NCBI GenBank assembly: GCA_002392275.1
Contig: DGGQ01000204.1
Coordinates: forward strand, 1-5,628
Reading direction: 5' to 3'
DNA length: 5,628 bases
Source: Treponema sp. UBA3870
GTDB taxonomy: Bacteria; Spirochaetota; Spirochaetia; Treponematales; Treponemataceae
The position numbers and the translations under genes were made by a program. Each line of letters starts with the position of its first letter. Position 1 is the stretch's first letter. The notes beneath the pieces are model-generated. The model was not told the origin of the DNA, searched no databases, and worked only from the letters and a program-made list of their open reading frames with translations. Positions 1-5,570 of the stretch are shown piece after piece.

Positions 1-582
1 GTCTATAACGCAAACATGCGAAACCTGGTGTATGATAAGATCCAGACGTGCGACGTGATTGTGTTCAACCGGTGCAGCGACAGTTCCGACCTGGATTCAC
101 TGCACAAAATTGTCCGAACGGCGAACCGCCGCTGCAACATCTTTTATGAATACCCCGACGGACGCAGCGTGATGGACGAGAAGGTTGATCCGCTCCCCTT
201 CGATAAGAATGCACCCGTGATCGCCGTCGAAGATCGGGACTTCGCATACTTTTTCTCGGATCTGATGGAGAATACCGGTGATTATGAAGGGAAAACAGTT
301 CAGTTTAAGGCACTTTTCCCTCAATCCACCAAACAGATGCCCGACAGTGTATTTGTGTCCGGACGTATGCTGATGAACTGCTGTGCAGCGGATACACAGT
401 TTGCCGGACTGGCCTGTTACCGTGGGAACGTGGAGAAACCAAAGCCAGGCTCCTGGTTTGTGATCAAAGGAAAGATCCGGCTTCAGCGAAATCGTATGTT
501 CGGCGAAAAAACGCCGGTTCTGGACGTGATGAGCGTAACGCCTGCCGTGGAACCGGAAGATCCGGTTGCGACCTTCTATTAA
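1..582 (+). CDS. CobW/G3E GTPase-like protein with DUF1980-like C-terminal domain (5' end missing)
   Basis: The frame is open from base 1, so the gene begins upstream; 193 C-terminal residues are visible. The first ~60 residues resemble the late part of a CobW/G3E P-loop GTPase: a hydrophobic strand ending VIVFNR (about residues 19-24), where the family usually has the NKxD guanine-specificity motif, then a helix and the ANRRCNIFYE stretch typical of clostridial members. The second half contains GRMLMNCCAADTQ (about 122-134) followed by a PGSWFVIKGKI strand, which matches the C-terminal domain of the YcgQ/TIGR03943 (DUF1980) family. In Firmicutes such proteins often lie beside UPF0718 permeases and are thought to act in metal, probably zinc, handling; that role is inferred here. 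The paired cysteines of the CCAAD motif are candidate metal ligands. The Walker A part is outside the window. A terminator follows the stop codon, so this is probably the last gene of its transcript. Confidence 0.72.
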   Translation, partial: VYNANMRNLVYDKIQTCDVIVFNRCSDSSDLDSLHKIVRTANRRCNIFYEYPDGRSVMDEKVDPLPFDKNAPVIAVEDRDFAYFFSDLMENTGDYEGKTVQFKALFPQSTKQMPDSVFVSGRMLMNCCAADTQFAGLACYRGNVEKPKPGSWFVIKGKIRLQRNRMFGEKTPVLDVMSVTPAVEPEDPVATFY

Positions 583-595
583 TTAGTTTTTTTAG

Positions 596-626
596 AAAGG
601 CTCTGCCGATATCGACAGAGCTTTTT
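596..626 (+). terminator. Rho-independent terminator after the CobW/DUF1980-like gene
   Basis: GCTCTG (600-605) pairs with CAGAGC (616-621) and is followed by five T residues (622-626). AAAG before the stem can pair with the T-run and extend it. The loop contains the palindrome CGATATCG. It lies 13 bases after the stop codon at 582 and separates that gene from the next. Confidence 0.8.
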
Positions 627-658
627 CCAACACAGCAGTGCGGAAGGAGAGACTTCGA

Positions 659-967
659 ATGCTGAAAGAGGAGGCGGAAACCAGGGCGCAAACAGCGGGA
701 CGCGGAAAGAATTTTCTGATGGAAACCTGGTATTGCGGGATTATCAATCAGAAGATCGAAGAAGCTGTAGAGCGGGGACAATACGAGGTAAAGATTCGTT
801 TCCCGGCCCGCGGCTATGTATCAAGGCACCAGCAGCGCTTTATCGAGCTGTATGAAGCGCAGGGTTATCAGGTTCACTTTCGGCCAAACTATGTACATAT
901 TGAACCCAGTATGTTCGACATGATCATTCAGTGGCCCCCGAAGGAAGACAAATTTGTCAAAAGATGA
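659..967 (+). CDS. Conserved-looking small protein of unknown function, 102 aa
   Basis: I do not recognise this protein. The ATG at 659 is preferred over an upstream in-frame GTG at 638 because AAGGAG (644-649) sits nine bases before it, whereas the GTG has no such site. The product is soluble, with no signal peptide or membrane segment. An N-terminal charged helix (about residues 1-45, KIEEAVERGQ) is followed by alternating strand-like stretches (YEVKIRFPARGYVS, then YQVHFRPNYVHIEP), suggesting a small alpha/beta fold. There are no cysteine pairs or obvious catalytic motifs. It has its own terminator upstream and a separate promoter downstream for the next gene, so it may be monocistronic. 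I found no convincing promoter for it. The good ribosome site and intact frame support a real gene; the function is unknown. Confidence 0.7.
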   Translation: MLKEEAETRAQTAGRGKNFLMETWYCGIINQKIEEAVERGQYEVKIRFPARGYVSRHQQRFIELYEAQGYQVHFRPNYVHIEPSMFDMIIQWPPKEDKFVKR

Positions 968-982
968 CGATTAGATTATAAT
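954..982 (+). promoter_or_regulatory. Sigma-70 promoter of the serine acetyltransferase gene
   Basis: TTGTCA (954-959; 5 of 6 to the -35 consensus) and a perfect TATAAT (977-982) are separated by exactly 17 bases. Transcription should start near 989, giving a leader of about 26 bases that contains the GGAGG site at 1002-1006. The -35 box overlaps the last codons of the preceding gene. The leader is too short for a T-box or other riboswitch. Confidence 0.75.
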
Positions 983-1014
983 GTCGAAGAAACTGGTTCA
1001 TGGAGGAAGTCACA

Positions 1015-1950
1015 ATGGACAGCCGGAAAGAGCCTGAAACAGGCCGCAAAACAGAAACGGTTCGACGGATTCAGCGCCTGGTGGACGCGGTGATGAACAG
1101 TTACGAAGAAGGGAAGTTTATCGACCGCGTAAACACGTTCCGTCAGCCGGAGGAGGCTGAAATCCTTCGGGTGCTGAGTGAACTGAGGCAAGTTGTTTTT
1201 CAGGGCTTTTTTGCAAATACGGAGTATAAAGTTTATACCCAGAGAAACCATCTGACGATGATGATGGAAGACATTATTTTTCGTCTGAGCAAGCAGATCG
1301 CCCTTGTATTGCCGTATGACACAGAGAAATATAAGGGAAAAACGCAGCAGGAGATCTCTTCGTTGGCTATGAAGCTGACACTAAAGTTTATGGAACGGAT
1401 TCCGTGGATCCGACGCGTGATAGAGACGGATGTGGAGGCCGCATTTGACGGAGATCCCGCAGCCTATAACCGGGATGAAATCATATTCTCATATCCTGGA
1501 CTCTATGCCATTTTTACGAACAGGATCGCGCATGAGCTTTATCTGATGGACATTCCGCTGATTCCCCGAATCATGACAGAGTATGCCCATCGGGAAACCG
1601 GAATCGACATCAACCCGGGCGCGACAATCGGTGAGTATTTTTTTATCGACCATGGAACTGGAATTGTAATCGGCGAGACAACCACAATCGGGAACCACGT
1701 GAAGCTCTACCAGGGAGTGACTTTGGGCGCGCTATCAACAAGCAAGGGCCAGGGACTTTCTGGAATCAAGCGGCATCCGACAATAGAGGACAATGTTGTA
1801 ATCTACGCAAACACCAAGGTCCTTGGCGGGGAAACTGTCATCGGGAAAAATTCGGTTGTGGCCGGAAACACCTTCGTCACGTACTCGATTCCTGAAAACA
1901 CAAAGGTCGCGTCGTCGGTTCCTGAGCTTAAACTAAAAGTCCGCTCGTAG
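1015..1950 (+). CDS. cysE: Serine O-acetyltransferase
   Basis: Transfers acetyl from acetyl-CoA to L-serine, giving O-acetylserine, the acceptor of sulfide in cysteine synthesis (cytoplasm). The start at 1015 is chosen because GGAGG (1002-1006) lies eight bases before it; an in-frame ATG at 1000 would overlap that site. The product is 311 aa: a long N-terminal helical region (about residues 1-130), then the SAT core with DGDPAA (145-150, equivalent to the substrate-binding Asp of E. coli CysE), then a left-handed beta-helix of hexapeptide repeats with DINPGATIG, IDHGTGIVIGET (Asp212-His213, the catalytic pair) and RHP (His254). The protein ends ...LKVRS and so lacks the C-terminal isoleucine that E. 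coli-type enzymes insert into CysK, so a stable cysteine synthase complex is not predicted. No cysK lies in the window. The length and N-terminal extension fit the long SAT forms of clostridia and Bacteroidetes. There is no terminator before the next gene 21 bases on. Confidence 0.93.
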   Translation: MDSRKEPETGRKTETVRRIQRLVDAVMNSYEEGKFIDRVNTFRQPEEAEILRVLSELRQVVFQGFFANTEYKVYTQRNHLTMMMEDIIFRLSKQIALVLPYDTEKYKGKTQQEISSLAMKLTLKFMERIPWIRRVIETDVEAAFDGDPAAYNRDEIIFSYPGLYAIFTNRIAHELYLMDIPLIPRIMTEYAHRETGIDINPGATIGEYFFIDHGTGIVIGETTTIGNHVKLYQGVTLGALSTSKGQGLSGIKRHPTIEDNVVIYANTKVLGGETVIGKNSVVAGNTFVTYSIPENTKVASSVPELKLKVRS

Positions 1951-1971
1951 ATTCCGCATCGACTTTGGACT

Positions 1972-2250
1972 ATGGAAAAAAAGATTCGCCTTCAGATTCG
2001 TTTCTTTGGAGCCGTGCAGGGCGTGGGATTCCGGTGGACCGCAAAAAATCTTGCCTCATACTATGGACTTACGGGATGGGTCCTGAACGATTGGGACGGC
2101 TCGGTTTTGATGGAAGTCCAGGGCGGAAAAACGGAAATCAATGCGATGATCGAGCGTCTTGATTCCGACCGCTTTATTGAAATCGAGCGCATGGAAAAAA
2201 ATGAACTCCCGCTCGTTGATTGGGAACGGGAGTTTAAAATCAAACACTGA
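1972..2250 (+). CDS. acyP: Acylphosphatase
   Basis: Hydrolyses the carboxyl-phosphate bond of acylphosphates such as acetyl phosphate or 1,3-bisphosphoglycerate; a small cytoplasmic enzyme. The 92-aa length is normal. The signature GAVQGVGFR (residues 13-21) supplies the phosphate-binding loop and catalytic Arg21. GWVLNDWDG (35-43) carries the catalytic Asn39, although the usual form is GWVRNxxDG, so the Arg is replaced by Leu. The start follows the family's usual N-terminus, but no Shine-Dalgarno site precedes it: only a weak GGA at 1967-1969. It begins 21 bases after the serine acetyltransferase stop, without a visible promoter, and its A-rich style matches the DNA to its right and not to its left. 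Its last codons contain a hairpin that probably ends the convergent transcript. Confidence 0.93.
   Translation: MEKKIRLQIRFFGAVQGVGFRWTAKNLASYYGLTGWVLNDWDGSVLMEVQGGKTEINAMIERLDSDRFIEIERMEKNELPLVDWEREFKIKH
2195..2234 (-). terminator. Rho-independent terminator of the CAP protein-thioesterase transcript, inside the acylphosphatase gene
   Basis: AACTCCCG (2204-2211) and CGGGAGTT (2227-2234) form a perfect 8-bp stem with a 15-base loop. Read on the minus strand, the stem is followed by CA and then seven T residues (complement of the A-run 2195-2201). It lies 36 bases beyond the thioesterase stop. On the + strand there is only TTTAAAAT after the stem, so the minus strand is favoured. Confidence 0.68.
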
Positions 2251-2269
2251 AAATCAGTCAGGCAGCTTG

Positions 2270-2677
2270 TCAAACAGAGGAATCAGGCTTCAGCGCGTCC
2301 AGCATAAAATCATCGGGAATCTTTGACGGTCTACCCTCTTTTGTTATGCAGGCCCAGTCAACATCAGCCTCAACGCACACGGTCCCGTCCTCCCTTTTGA
2401 TTGTCTGATGGAAAGAGCCACGCACAAGTTTTATATTTTTAACGCTGGTCTCAACGGTCAGCCTGTCATTCAGAACAGCCGGGGACTTGTAGAAAATATC
2501 AACGTGCGTGATAAAGAGAAAATACCCCGCGTCATAAAACTCCTTGTACCTGAATCCAATCTGGTTGAGAAAATCCATTCGGGCATGCTCCAGATAATTC
2601 TGGTAGACGGCGTTGTTCACGTGGTTGTAGGAATCAAGCTCGTATGAGCGCACCAGTATTTCTGTTTTGTAAACCAT
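2270..2677 (-). CDS. Acyl-CoA thioesterase, hotdog fold (4-hydroxybenzoyl-CoA thioesterase/YbgC/FadM type)
   Basis: Predicted to hydrolyse an acyl-CoA thioester in the cytoplasm; the acyl chain cannot be read from sequence. The start at 2677 gives 135 aa, the usual family length, and places SYELDSYNHVNNAVYQNY at residues 11-28. Asp15 is the expected catalytic acid and His19-Val-Asn-Asn is the conserved helix start. LEHAR (29-33) follows, as in YbgC-like proteins. A start nine codons earlier (2704) is open but would overlap the CAP gene and adds residues not typical of the family. The start codon lies one base after the CAP stop codon, so the two are almost certainly cotranscribed and translationally coupled; no separate ribosome site is evident. 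It ends tail-to-tail with acylphosphatase, 19 bases away. Confidence 0.88.
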   Translation of the reverse strand: MVYKTEILVRSYELDSYNHVNNAVYQNYLEHARMDFLNQIGFRYKEFYDAGYFLFITHVDIFYKSPAVLNDRLTVETSVKNIKLVRGSFHQTIKREDGTVCVEADVDWACITKEGRPSKIPDDFMLDALKPDSSV

Positions 2678-2678
2678 C

Positions 2679-3404
2679 TTATTTGTCCACCCACCCGGAA
2701 GCAAAATTCATTACGCACATGTACCTGTAATACTTGTGTGTGTCAAGGGAAACTCCGACGCAGGTGTATTCCTTGCTCAACAGATTTTTTCTGTGTCCCA
2801 AACTCGAAACGCCGTCATCAACAAGAAGCTGAATCACAATATCGCGCGCATTGTTTGGTCCGTAGGAAATGTTCTCACCGACCGACGAATATTTTTTGCA
2901 GTACCTGTCTATCACGGTGGACCAGCTTTCGCCATTGGTTCTCGTGTGGCCCGTCTGGGTTGTCTTTCCCTGTGTTGTCGAGTGAGCCTTGGAAACCTGA
3001 TACAGACCCTCGGCATAGGAGAATTCACCGAGCGAGGAAATCTTTGACATGTCGCTGACACAGCTTGTCCAGTAGCTTGAACTGCTTGAAGTAATCTGCG
3101 GCTTGATGTATTTTTCCGCATACTCCCTTGGGTTCGAGCGCATCAAGTTGATTTCAACAATAATAGCAAGCTCCTCGTTGGACGCGGAAATTTTTTCTGA
3201 AATCGAAGTGACTGTCGGAGAGGATTTTTTACCGCTATTCGAGTCGGTCTTTTTGTCCGTCTTTTTTTTATTCTCGACACTCGTACTTCCTTTTTTCCTG
3301 TTCTGATTTGATGTGCGGAAAGACGGATTGGCAAAAGCTGCGCCAGTCAAAAACAGAAGACCACCCAAAAGAACCGCCAACCTGAATCCAATTTTTTTCT
3401 TCAT
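2679..3404 (-). CDS. Secreted CAP-domain (SCP/PR-1-like) protein
   Basis: The start at 3404 (241 aa) is supported by GGAGGAAG at 3413-3406. An upstream in-frame ATG at 3434 lies ahead of the predicted -10 box and is unlikely. Residues 1-25 form a classical signal peptide: KKK, a hydrophobic core LAVLLGGLLFLTGAA, and a cleavage site after AFA. A Lys/Ser/Thr-rich low-complexity linker follows (about 31-72), then the CAP domain (about 76-238) with INLMRSNPREYAEKYI, His141, VGENISYG (Glu177) and GHRKNLL (His204). These correspond to the conserved CAP cavity residues. Four cysteines (115, 169, 215, 230) could form disulfides after export. Bacterial CAP proteins are usually extracellular or periplasmic, with roles that are mostly unproven (lipid binding or protease-like activity have been proposed). 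No lipobox is present. It is the first gene of a two-gene unit with the thioesterase. Confidence 0.9.
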   Translation of the reverse strand: MKKKIGFRLAVLLGGLLFLTGAAFANPSFRTSNQNRKKGSTSVENKKKTDKKTDSNSGKKSSPTVTSISEKISASNEELAIIVEINLMRSNPREYAEKYIKPQITSSSSSYWTSCVSDMSKISSLGEFSYAEGLYQVSKAHSTTQGKTTQTGHTRTNGESWSTVIDRYCKKYSSVGENISYGPNNARDIVIQLLVDDGVSSLGHRKNLLSKEYTCVGVSLDTHKYYRYMCVMNFASGWVDK

Positions 3405-3425
3405 ACTTCCTCCAGATTCAATACC

Positions 3426-3454
3426 ATTTTCCAATTATTTCTATATAATGTCAA
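3426..3454 (-). promoter_or_regulatory. Promoter of the CAP protein-thioesterase unit
   Basis: On the minus strand a perfect TTGACA (3454-3449) is followed after 17 bases by GAAAAT (3431-3426; 4 of 6 to TATAAT). Transcription would start near 3419, leaving about 15 leader bases that hold the GGAGGAAG site. This geometry supports the start codon at 3404. Confidence 0.6.
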
Positions 3455-3464
3455 TTGTTTTGGA

Positions 3465-3493
3465 ATGACAAAAGTTACATCCGGGTGTAAAAT
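3465..3493 (+). promoter_or_regulatory. Candidate promoter of the GH32 gene, giving a nearly leaderless mRNA
   Basis: ATGACA (3465-3470; 5 of 6 to TTGACA) and TAAAAT (3488-3493; 5 of 6) are 17 bases apart. The predicted transcription start falls at or within a base or two of the ATG at 3500. No Shine-Dalgarno site precedes that ATG, which agrees with leaderless translation. A TATAAT at 3444-3449 is an alternative -10 but has no matching -35. Confidence 0.5.
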
Positions 3494-3499
3494 TATTTC

Positions 3500-4888
3500 A
3501 TGGATTTTTCTAGACCGCTATTTCATTTTTCATGCCCGATTGGCTGGTGCAACGACCCGAACGGATTTTCGTTTTTCAAAAACCGGGTCCACCTTTTTTA
3601 CCAGTGGCATCCGTACTCGACAAAATGGGGGCCCATGCACTGGGGACATGCGACCACAACAGATTTTGTCCACTGGAAAACCGAGCCTGGCGCGCTCACC
3701 CCGGATTCCCCCTTCGACATGGACGGATGTTTTTCTGGAACCGCGCTTGATTTGGATGGAATCCACATGCTCTGCTACACCGGCGTCTCAAAAAATATCC
3801 AGCACCAGTGCCTTGCTTTTGGCGACGGACTTGAGTACAAAAAAATTGATTCAAATCCAGTTGTTGACAAAAGGAACATCCCTTTTGAATACCAGACACA
3901 GGATTTCCGCGACCCAAAGATTTTTAAAATGGATGGCAGCCTCTACATGCTTTGCGTACTGAAAAAAATGGACGGCGCGGGTGCGATGGTTCTTTTCAAA
4001 AATGTTTCGCGGGAAGATTTTTCGGACTGGAGATTTGTAAAGACCATTGCAGAATCGAAAGACGGAAAAACAAAAATGTGGGAGTGTCCCGATTTTTTTA
4101 GGCAAGGAACAAAGGACGTTCTGATTTTTTCACCGCAGGGCATGGAGGAGGATTTTGAAAAGGGATTCCACGACGGAAACAACTCGGTCTACATGCTTGG
4201 GGAACTTGATTCCAAAACTTTCGATTTTTCGCCGGAGCAGCTTTCAAACGGAATGGACTATGCGCAGATTGATTTTGGACTGGACTTCTACGCGCCAGAG
4301 ACATGTACCCTTCCTGATGGCCGCACGCTTATGGTCGCATGGATGTCGTCATGGGAAAGTCCCGTCACTCCAGAAAATCTTCCGTGGTGCGGAATGATGG
4401 TTTTTCCCCGGGAGCTTCCGCTGAACGGAAACCGGCTTGTGCAGAATCCGGCAAGGGAAATTCTTTCGCTGAGAAAAAAGCGGCTGACATTTTTGGTGGA
4501 CGGTGGCAAGAAAAAAATTGATGTCCCTGACGCACAACATTTTGATGCCGAAATAAAAATCGGGACCGGGAAAAACTTGAGTCTGAAAATCGGCGACGGA
4601 AATTTTTTTGTTTCACTGGACTATTGTGCGGAAAAAAATATTCTGACATTCGACAGAAGCCATTCAATCAACGGTGGGGGGAAAATCAAAAAGAGAAGCG
4701 CGAAACTTTTTTCCGTGGACGGCGGACAAGTTTTTCTCAGGATTCTTGTGGACACAAATTCAATAGAAGTTTTTGCAAACGGAGGGGAGGTATCCTTTAC
4801 CAATGCATTTTTTATTCCAGCCGTGTCAAAAAATCTTTCCATTGAATCCGGCGGAGCGAGCATTGATTACTACGAACTTGAAATTTAA
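3500..4888 (+). CDS. scrB: Glycoside hydrolase family 32 beta-fructosidase, sucrose-6-phosphate hydrolase type
   Basis: Cleaves the beta-fructofuranosyl bond of sucrose, sucrose-6-phosphate or short fructans. The 462 residues have no signal peptide, so the enzyme is cytoplasmic and acts on imported sugar. The N-terminal five-bladed propeller carries the three GH32 signatures: WCNDPNG with nucleophile Asp19, FRDPK with transition-state-stabilising Asp138, and WECPD with acid/base Glu195. FSGT (78-81) and DFYAPET (262-268) are further family motifs. The C-terminal beta-sandwich (about 325-462) includes SIEVFANGG. WECPDFF followed by KDVLIFSPQG recalls the SacA/ScrB intracellular group, but the phosphorylated state of the substrate cannot be decided without a transporter, and none is in the window. 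HFSCPIGW fits the usual N-terminus closely, fixing the start despite the lack of a ribosome site. Asp19 is preceded by Cys-Asn where most relatives have Met-Asn. Confidence 0.95.
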   Translation: MDFSRPLFHFSCPIGWCNDPNGFSFFKNRVHLFYQWHPYSTKWGPMHWGHATTTDFVHWKTEPGALTPDSPFDMDGCFSGTALDLDGIHMLCYTGVSKNIQHQCLAFGDGLEYKKIDSNPVVDKRNIPFEYQTQDFRDPKIFKMDGSLYMLCVLKKMDGAGAMVLFKNVSREDFSDWRFVKTIAESKDGKTKMWECPDFFRQGTKDVLIFSPQGMEEDFEKGFHDGNNSVYMLGELDSKTFDFSPEQLSNGMDYAQIDFGLDFYAPETCTLPDGRTLMVAWMSSWESPVTPENLPWCGMMVFPRELPLNGNRLVQNPAREILSLRKKRLTFLVDGGKKKIDVPDAQHFDAEIKIGTGKNLSLKIGDGNFFVSLDYCAEKNILTFDRSHSINGGGKIKKRSAKLFSVDGGQVFLRILVDTNSIEVFANGGEVSFTNAFFIPAVSKNLSIESGGASIDYYELEI

Positions 4889-4905
4889 AATTCAATCCGT
4901 AAAAT
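4878..4905 (+). promoter_or_regulatory. Possible internal promoter for the alpha/beta hydrolase gene
   Basis: TTGAAA (4878-4883; 5 of 6) and TAAAAT (4900-4905; 5 of 6) are 16 bases apart, overlapping the end of the GH32 gene. The start codon at 4914 lies only eight bases after the -10 box, so the message would have a leader of one or two bases. The TAAAAT context resembles that before the GH32 gene. A/T-rich DNA makes chance matches likely. Confidence 0.38.
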
Positions 4906-4913
4906 ATGAACGT

Positions 4914-5450
4914 ATGAAGGCAGCTGTATTTTTTCCCGGCATTGGATATAGATTTGAACGACCGCTCCTTAAAGGCGCAATGGATTTGGCACGCGACAAA
5001 GGATACTCAATCATCACGGTGGGCTACGATGGATTTGCTGGTGACGCGAAACAGAATCTGGATGTGGCGGTGGAGCGCGCGATGAACCAGACGGAAAAAA
5101 TTTTGTCCCCGATTGACTGGACATGCTACGAAAAAATTTTGTTTGTGGGAAAAAGCATTGGAACTGCGGCAGCCGCAATCTATTCTTCGCGCAACAATCT
5201 TTTTTGTAAAAAAATTCTTTTGACACCAATCCCCCAGACATTTTCCGTGGATATTGAAAACGCTCTTGCATTTTACGGAAAGGCCGACCCATGGATTTCG
5301 CTGGAGCAGGTGACGGACGGATGCAGAAAAAATTCAATTCCGCTTTCGGTTTATGAAAATGCAAACCACTCTCTGATTTCAGGGGATGAGGGAACAGACC
5401 TGCGGACCCTGCGCGATGTGATGAAAAAAATTTCGGACTTCATTGACTAG
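4914..5450 (+). CDS. Small alpha/beta-hydrolase-fold protein
   Basis: The 178-aa product has an intact predicted catalytic triad: Ser81 in the nucleophile elbow GKSIG (79-83), Asp125 in YGKADPWI, and His152 in NANHSL. MKAAVFFPGIGY at the N-terminus forms the first strand and the oxyanion-type turn after it. The size, lacking a large lid, is near that of small dienelactone-hydrolase-like or carboxylesterase-like proteins. The substrate is unknown. There is no signal peptide, so it is cytoplasmic. The frame stays open back to 4773, inside the GH32 gene, but the family fold begins at 4914 and the upstream residues read like the shadow of another frame. The start has no Shine-Dalgarno site. It follows the GH32 stop by 25 bases on the same strand, so the two may be cotranscribed, although a weak promoter lies between them. 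A role in deacylating sugars or fructans is only a guess from position. Confidence 0.82.
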   Translation: MKAAVFFPGIGYRFERPLLKGAMDLARDKGYSIITVGYDGFAGDAKQNLDVAVERAMNQTEKILSPIDWTCYEKILFVGKSIGTAAAAIYSSRNNLFCKKILLTPIPQTFSVDIENALAFYGKADPWISLEQVTDGCRKNSIPLSVYENANHSLISGDEGTDLRTLRDVMKKISDFID

Positions 5451-5470
5451 GGATTTTATAGTTAACAGTG

Positions 5471-5488
5471 AATCAACGAAAATCAACG
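5471..5488. repeat. Short tandem direct repeat AATCAACG
   Basis: AATCAACG occurs at 5471-5478 and again at 5481-5488, exactly ten bases (one helical turn) apart, in the 120-base gap between the hydrolase stop and the tRNA terminator. Nothing else in that gap is recognisable. The pair could be a protein-binding site or chance. Confidence 0.3.
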
Positions 5489-5570
5489 CAGAACATTGGC
5501 CGCACCGCAAGCATGGTATTGAACCCTACGCACGAATCAAGAAGCCAGCCGGCAAATCAAATTTCAGGAC

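Noticed and set aside
1000..1014. ATG at 1000 as the start of serine acetyltransferase
   Set aside because: The GGAGG at 1002-1006 would lie inside the gene; it is ideally spaced for the ATG at 1015.
983..1014. T-box or other cysteine-responsive leader before cysE
   Set aside because: Only about 26 leader bases separate the predicted transcription start from the ATG, too short for any known riboswitch.
1951..1971. Mobile-element or attachment-site junction at the composition boundary
   Set aside because: No integrase, transposase, target-site duplication or inverted repeat was found on either side.
2736..3306. Open frames on the + strand opposite the CAP gene (2736-3047, 2738-3058, 3103-3306)
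   Set aside because: They are antisense shadows of a gene with a signal peptide and full CAP motifs; none has a ribosome site or recognisable domain.
3405..3434. ATG at 3434 as the start of the CAP protein
   Set aside because: It lies ahead of the predicted -10 box, and its extra ten residues would precede a normal KKK signal peptide. GGAGGAAG directly precedes the ATG at 3404.
3444..3449. Perfect TATAAT on the + strand as the main GH32 -10 box
   Set aside because: No -35-like hexamer is found 15-19 bases upstream, and it overlaps the minus-strand TTGACA. Kept only as an alternative.
4365..4863. Minus-strand open frames opposite the GH32 C-terminal half
   Set aside because: Their compositions are biased in the way expected from antisense reading of the GH32 codons, and no motif is seen.
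4773..4913. Upstream extension of the alpha/beta hydrolase to an ATG at 4773
   Set aside because: It overlaps the GH32 coding sequence by over 110 bases, and the extra 47 residues look like an out-of-frame reading. The fold's first strand begins at 4914.
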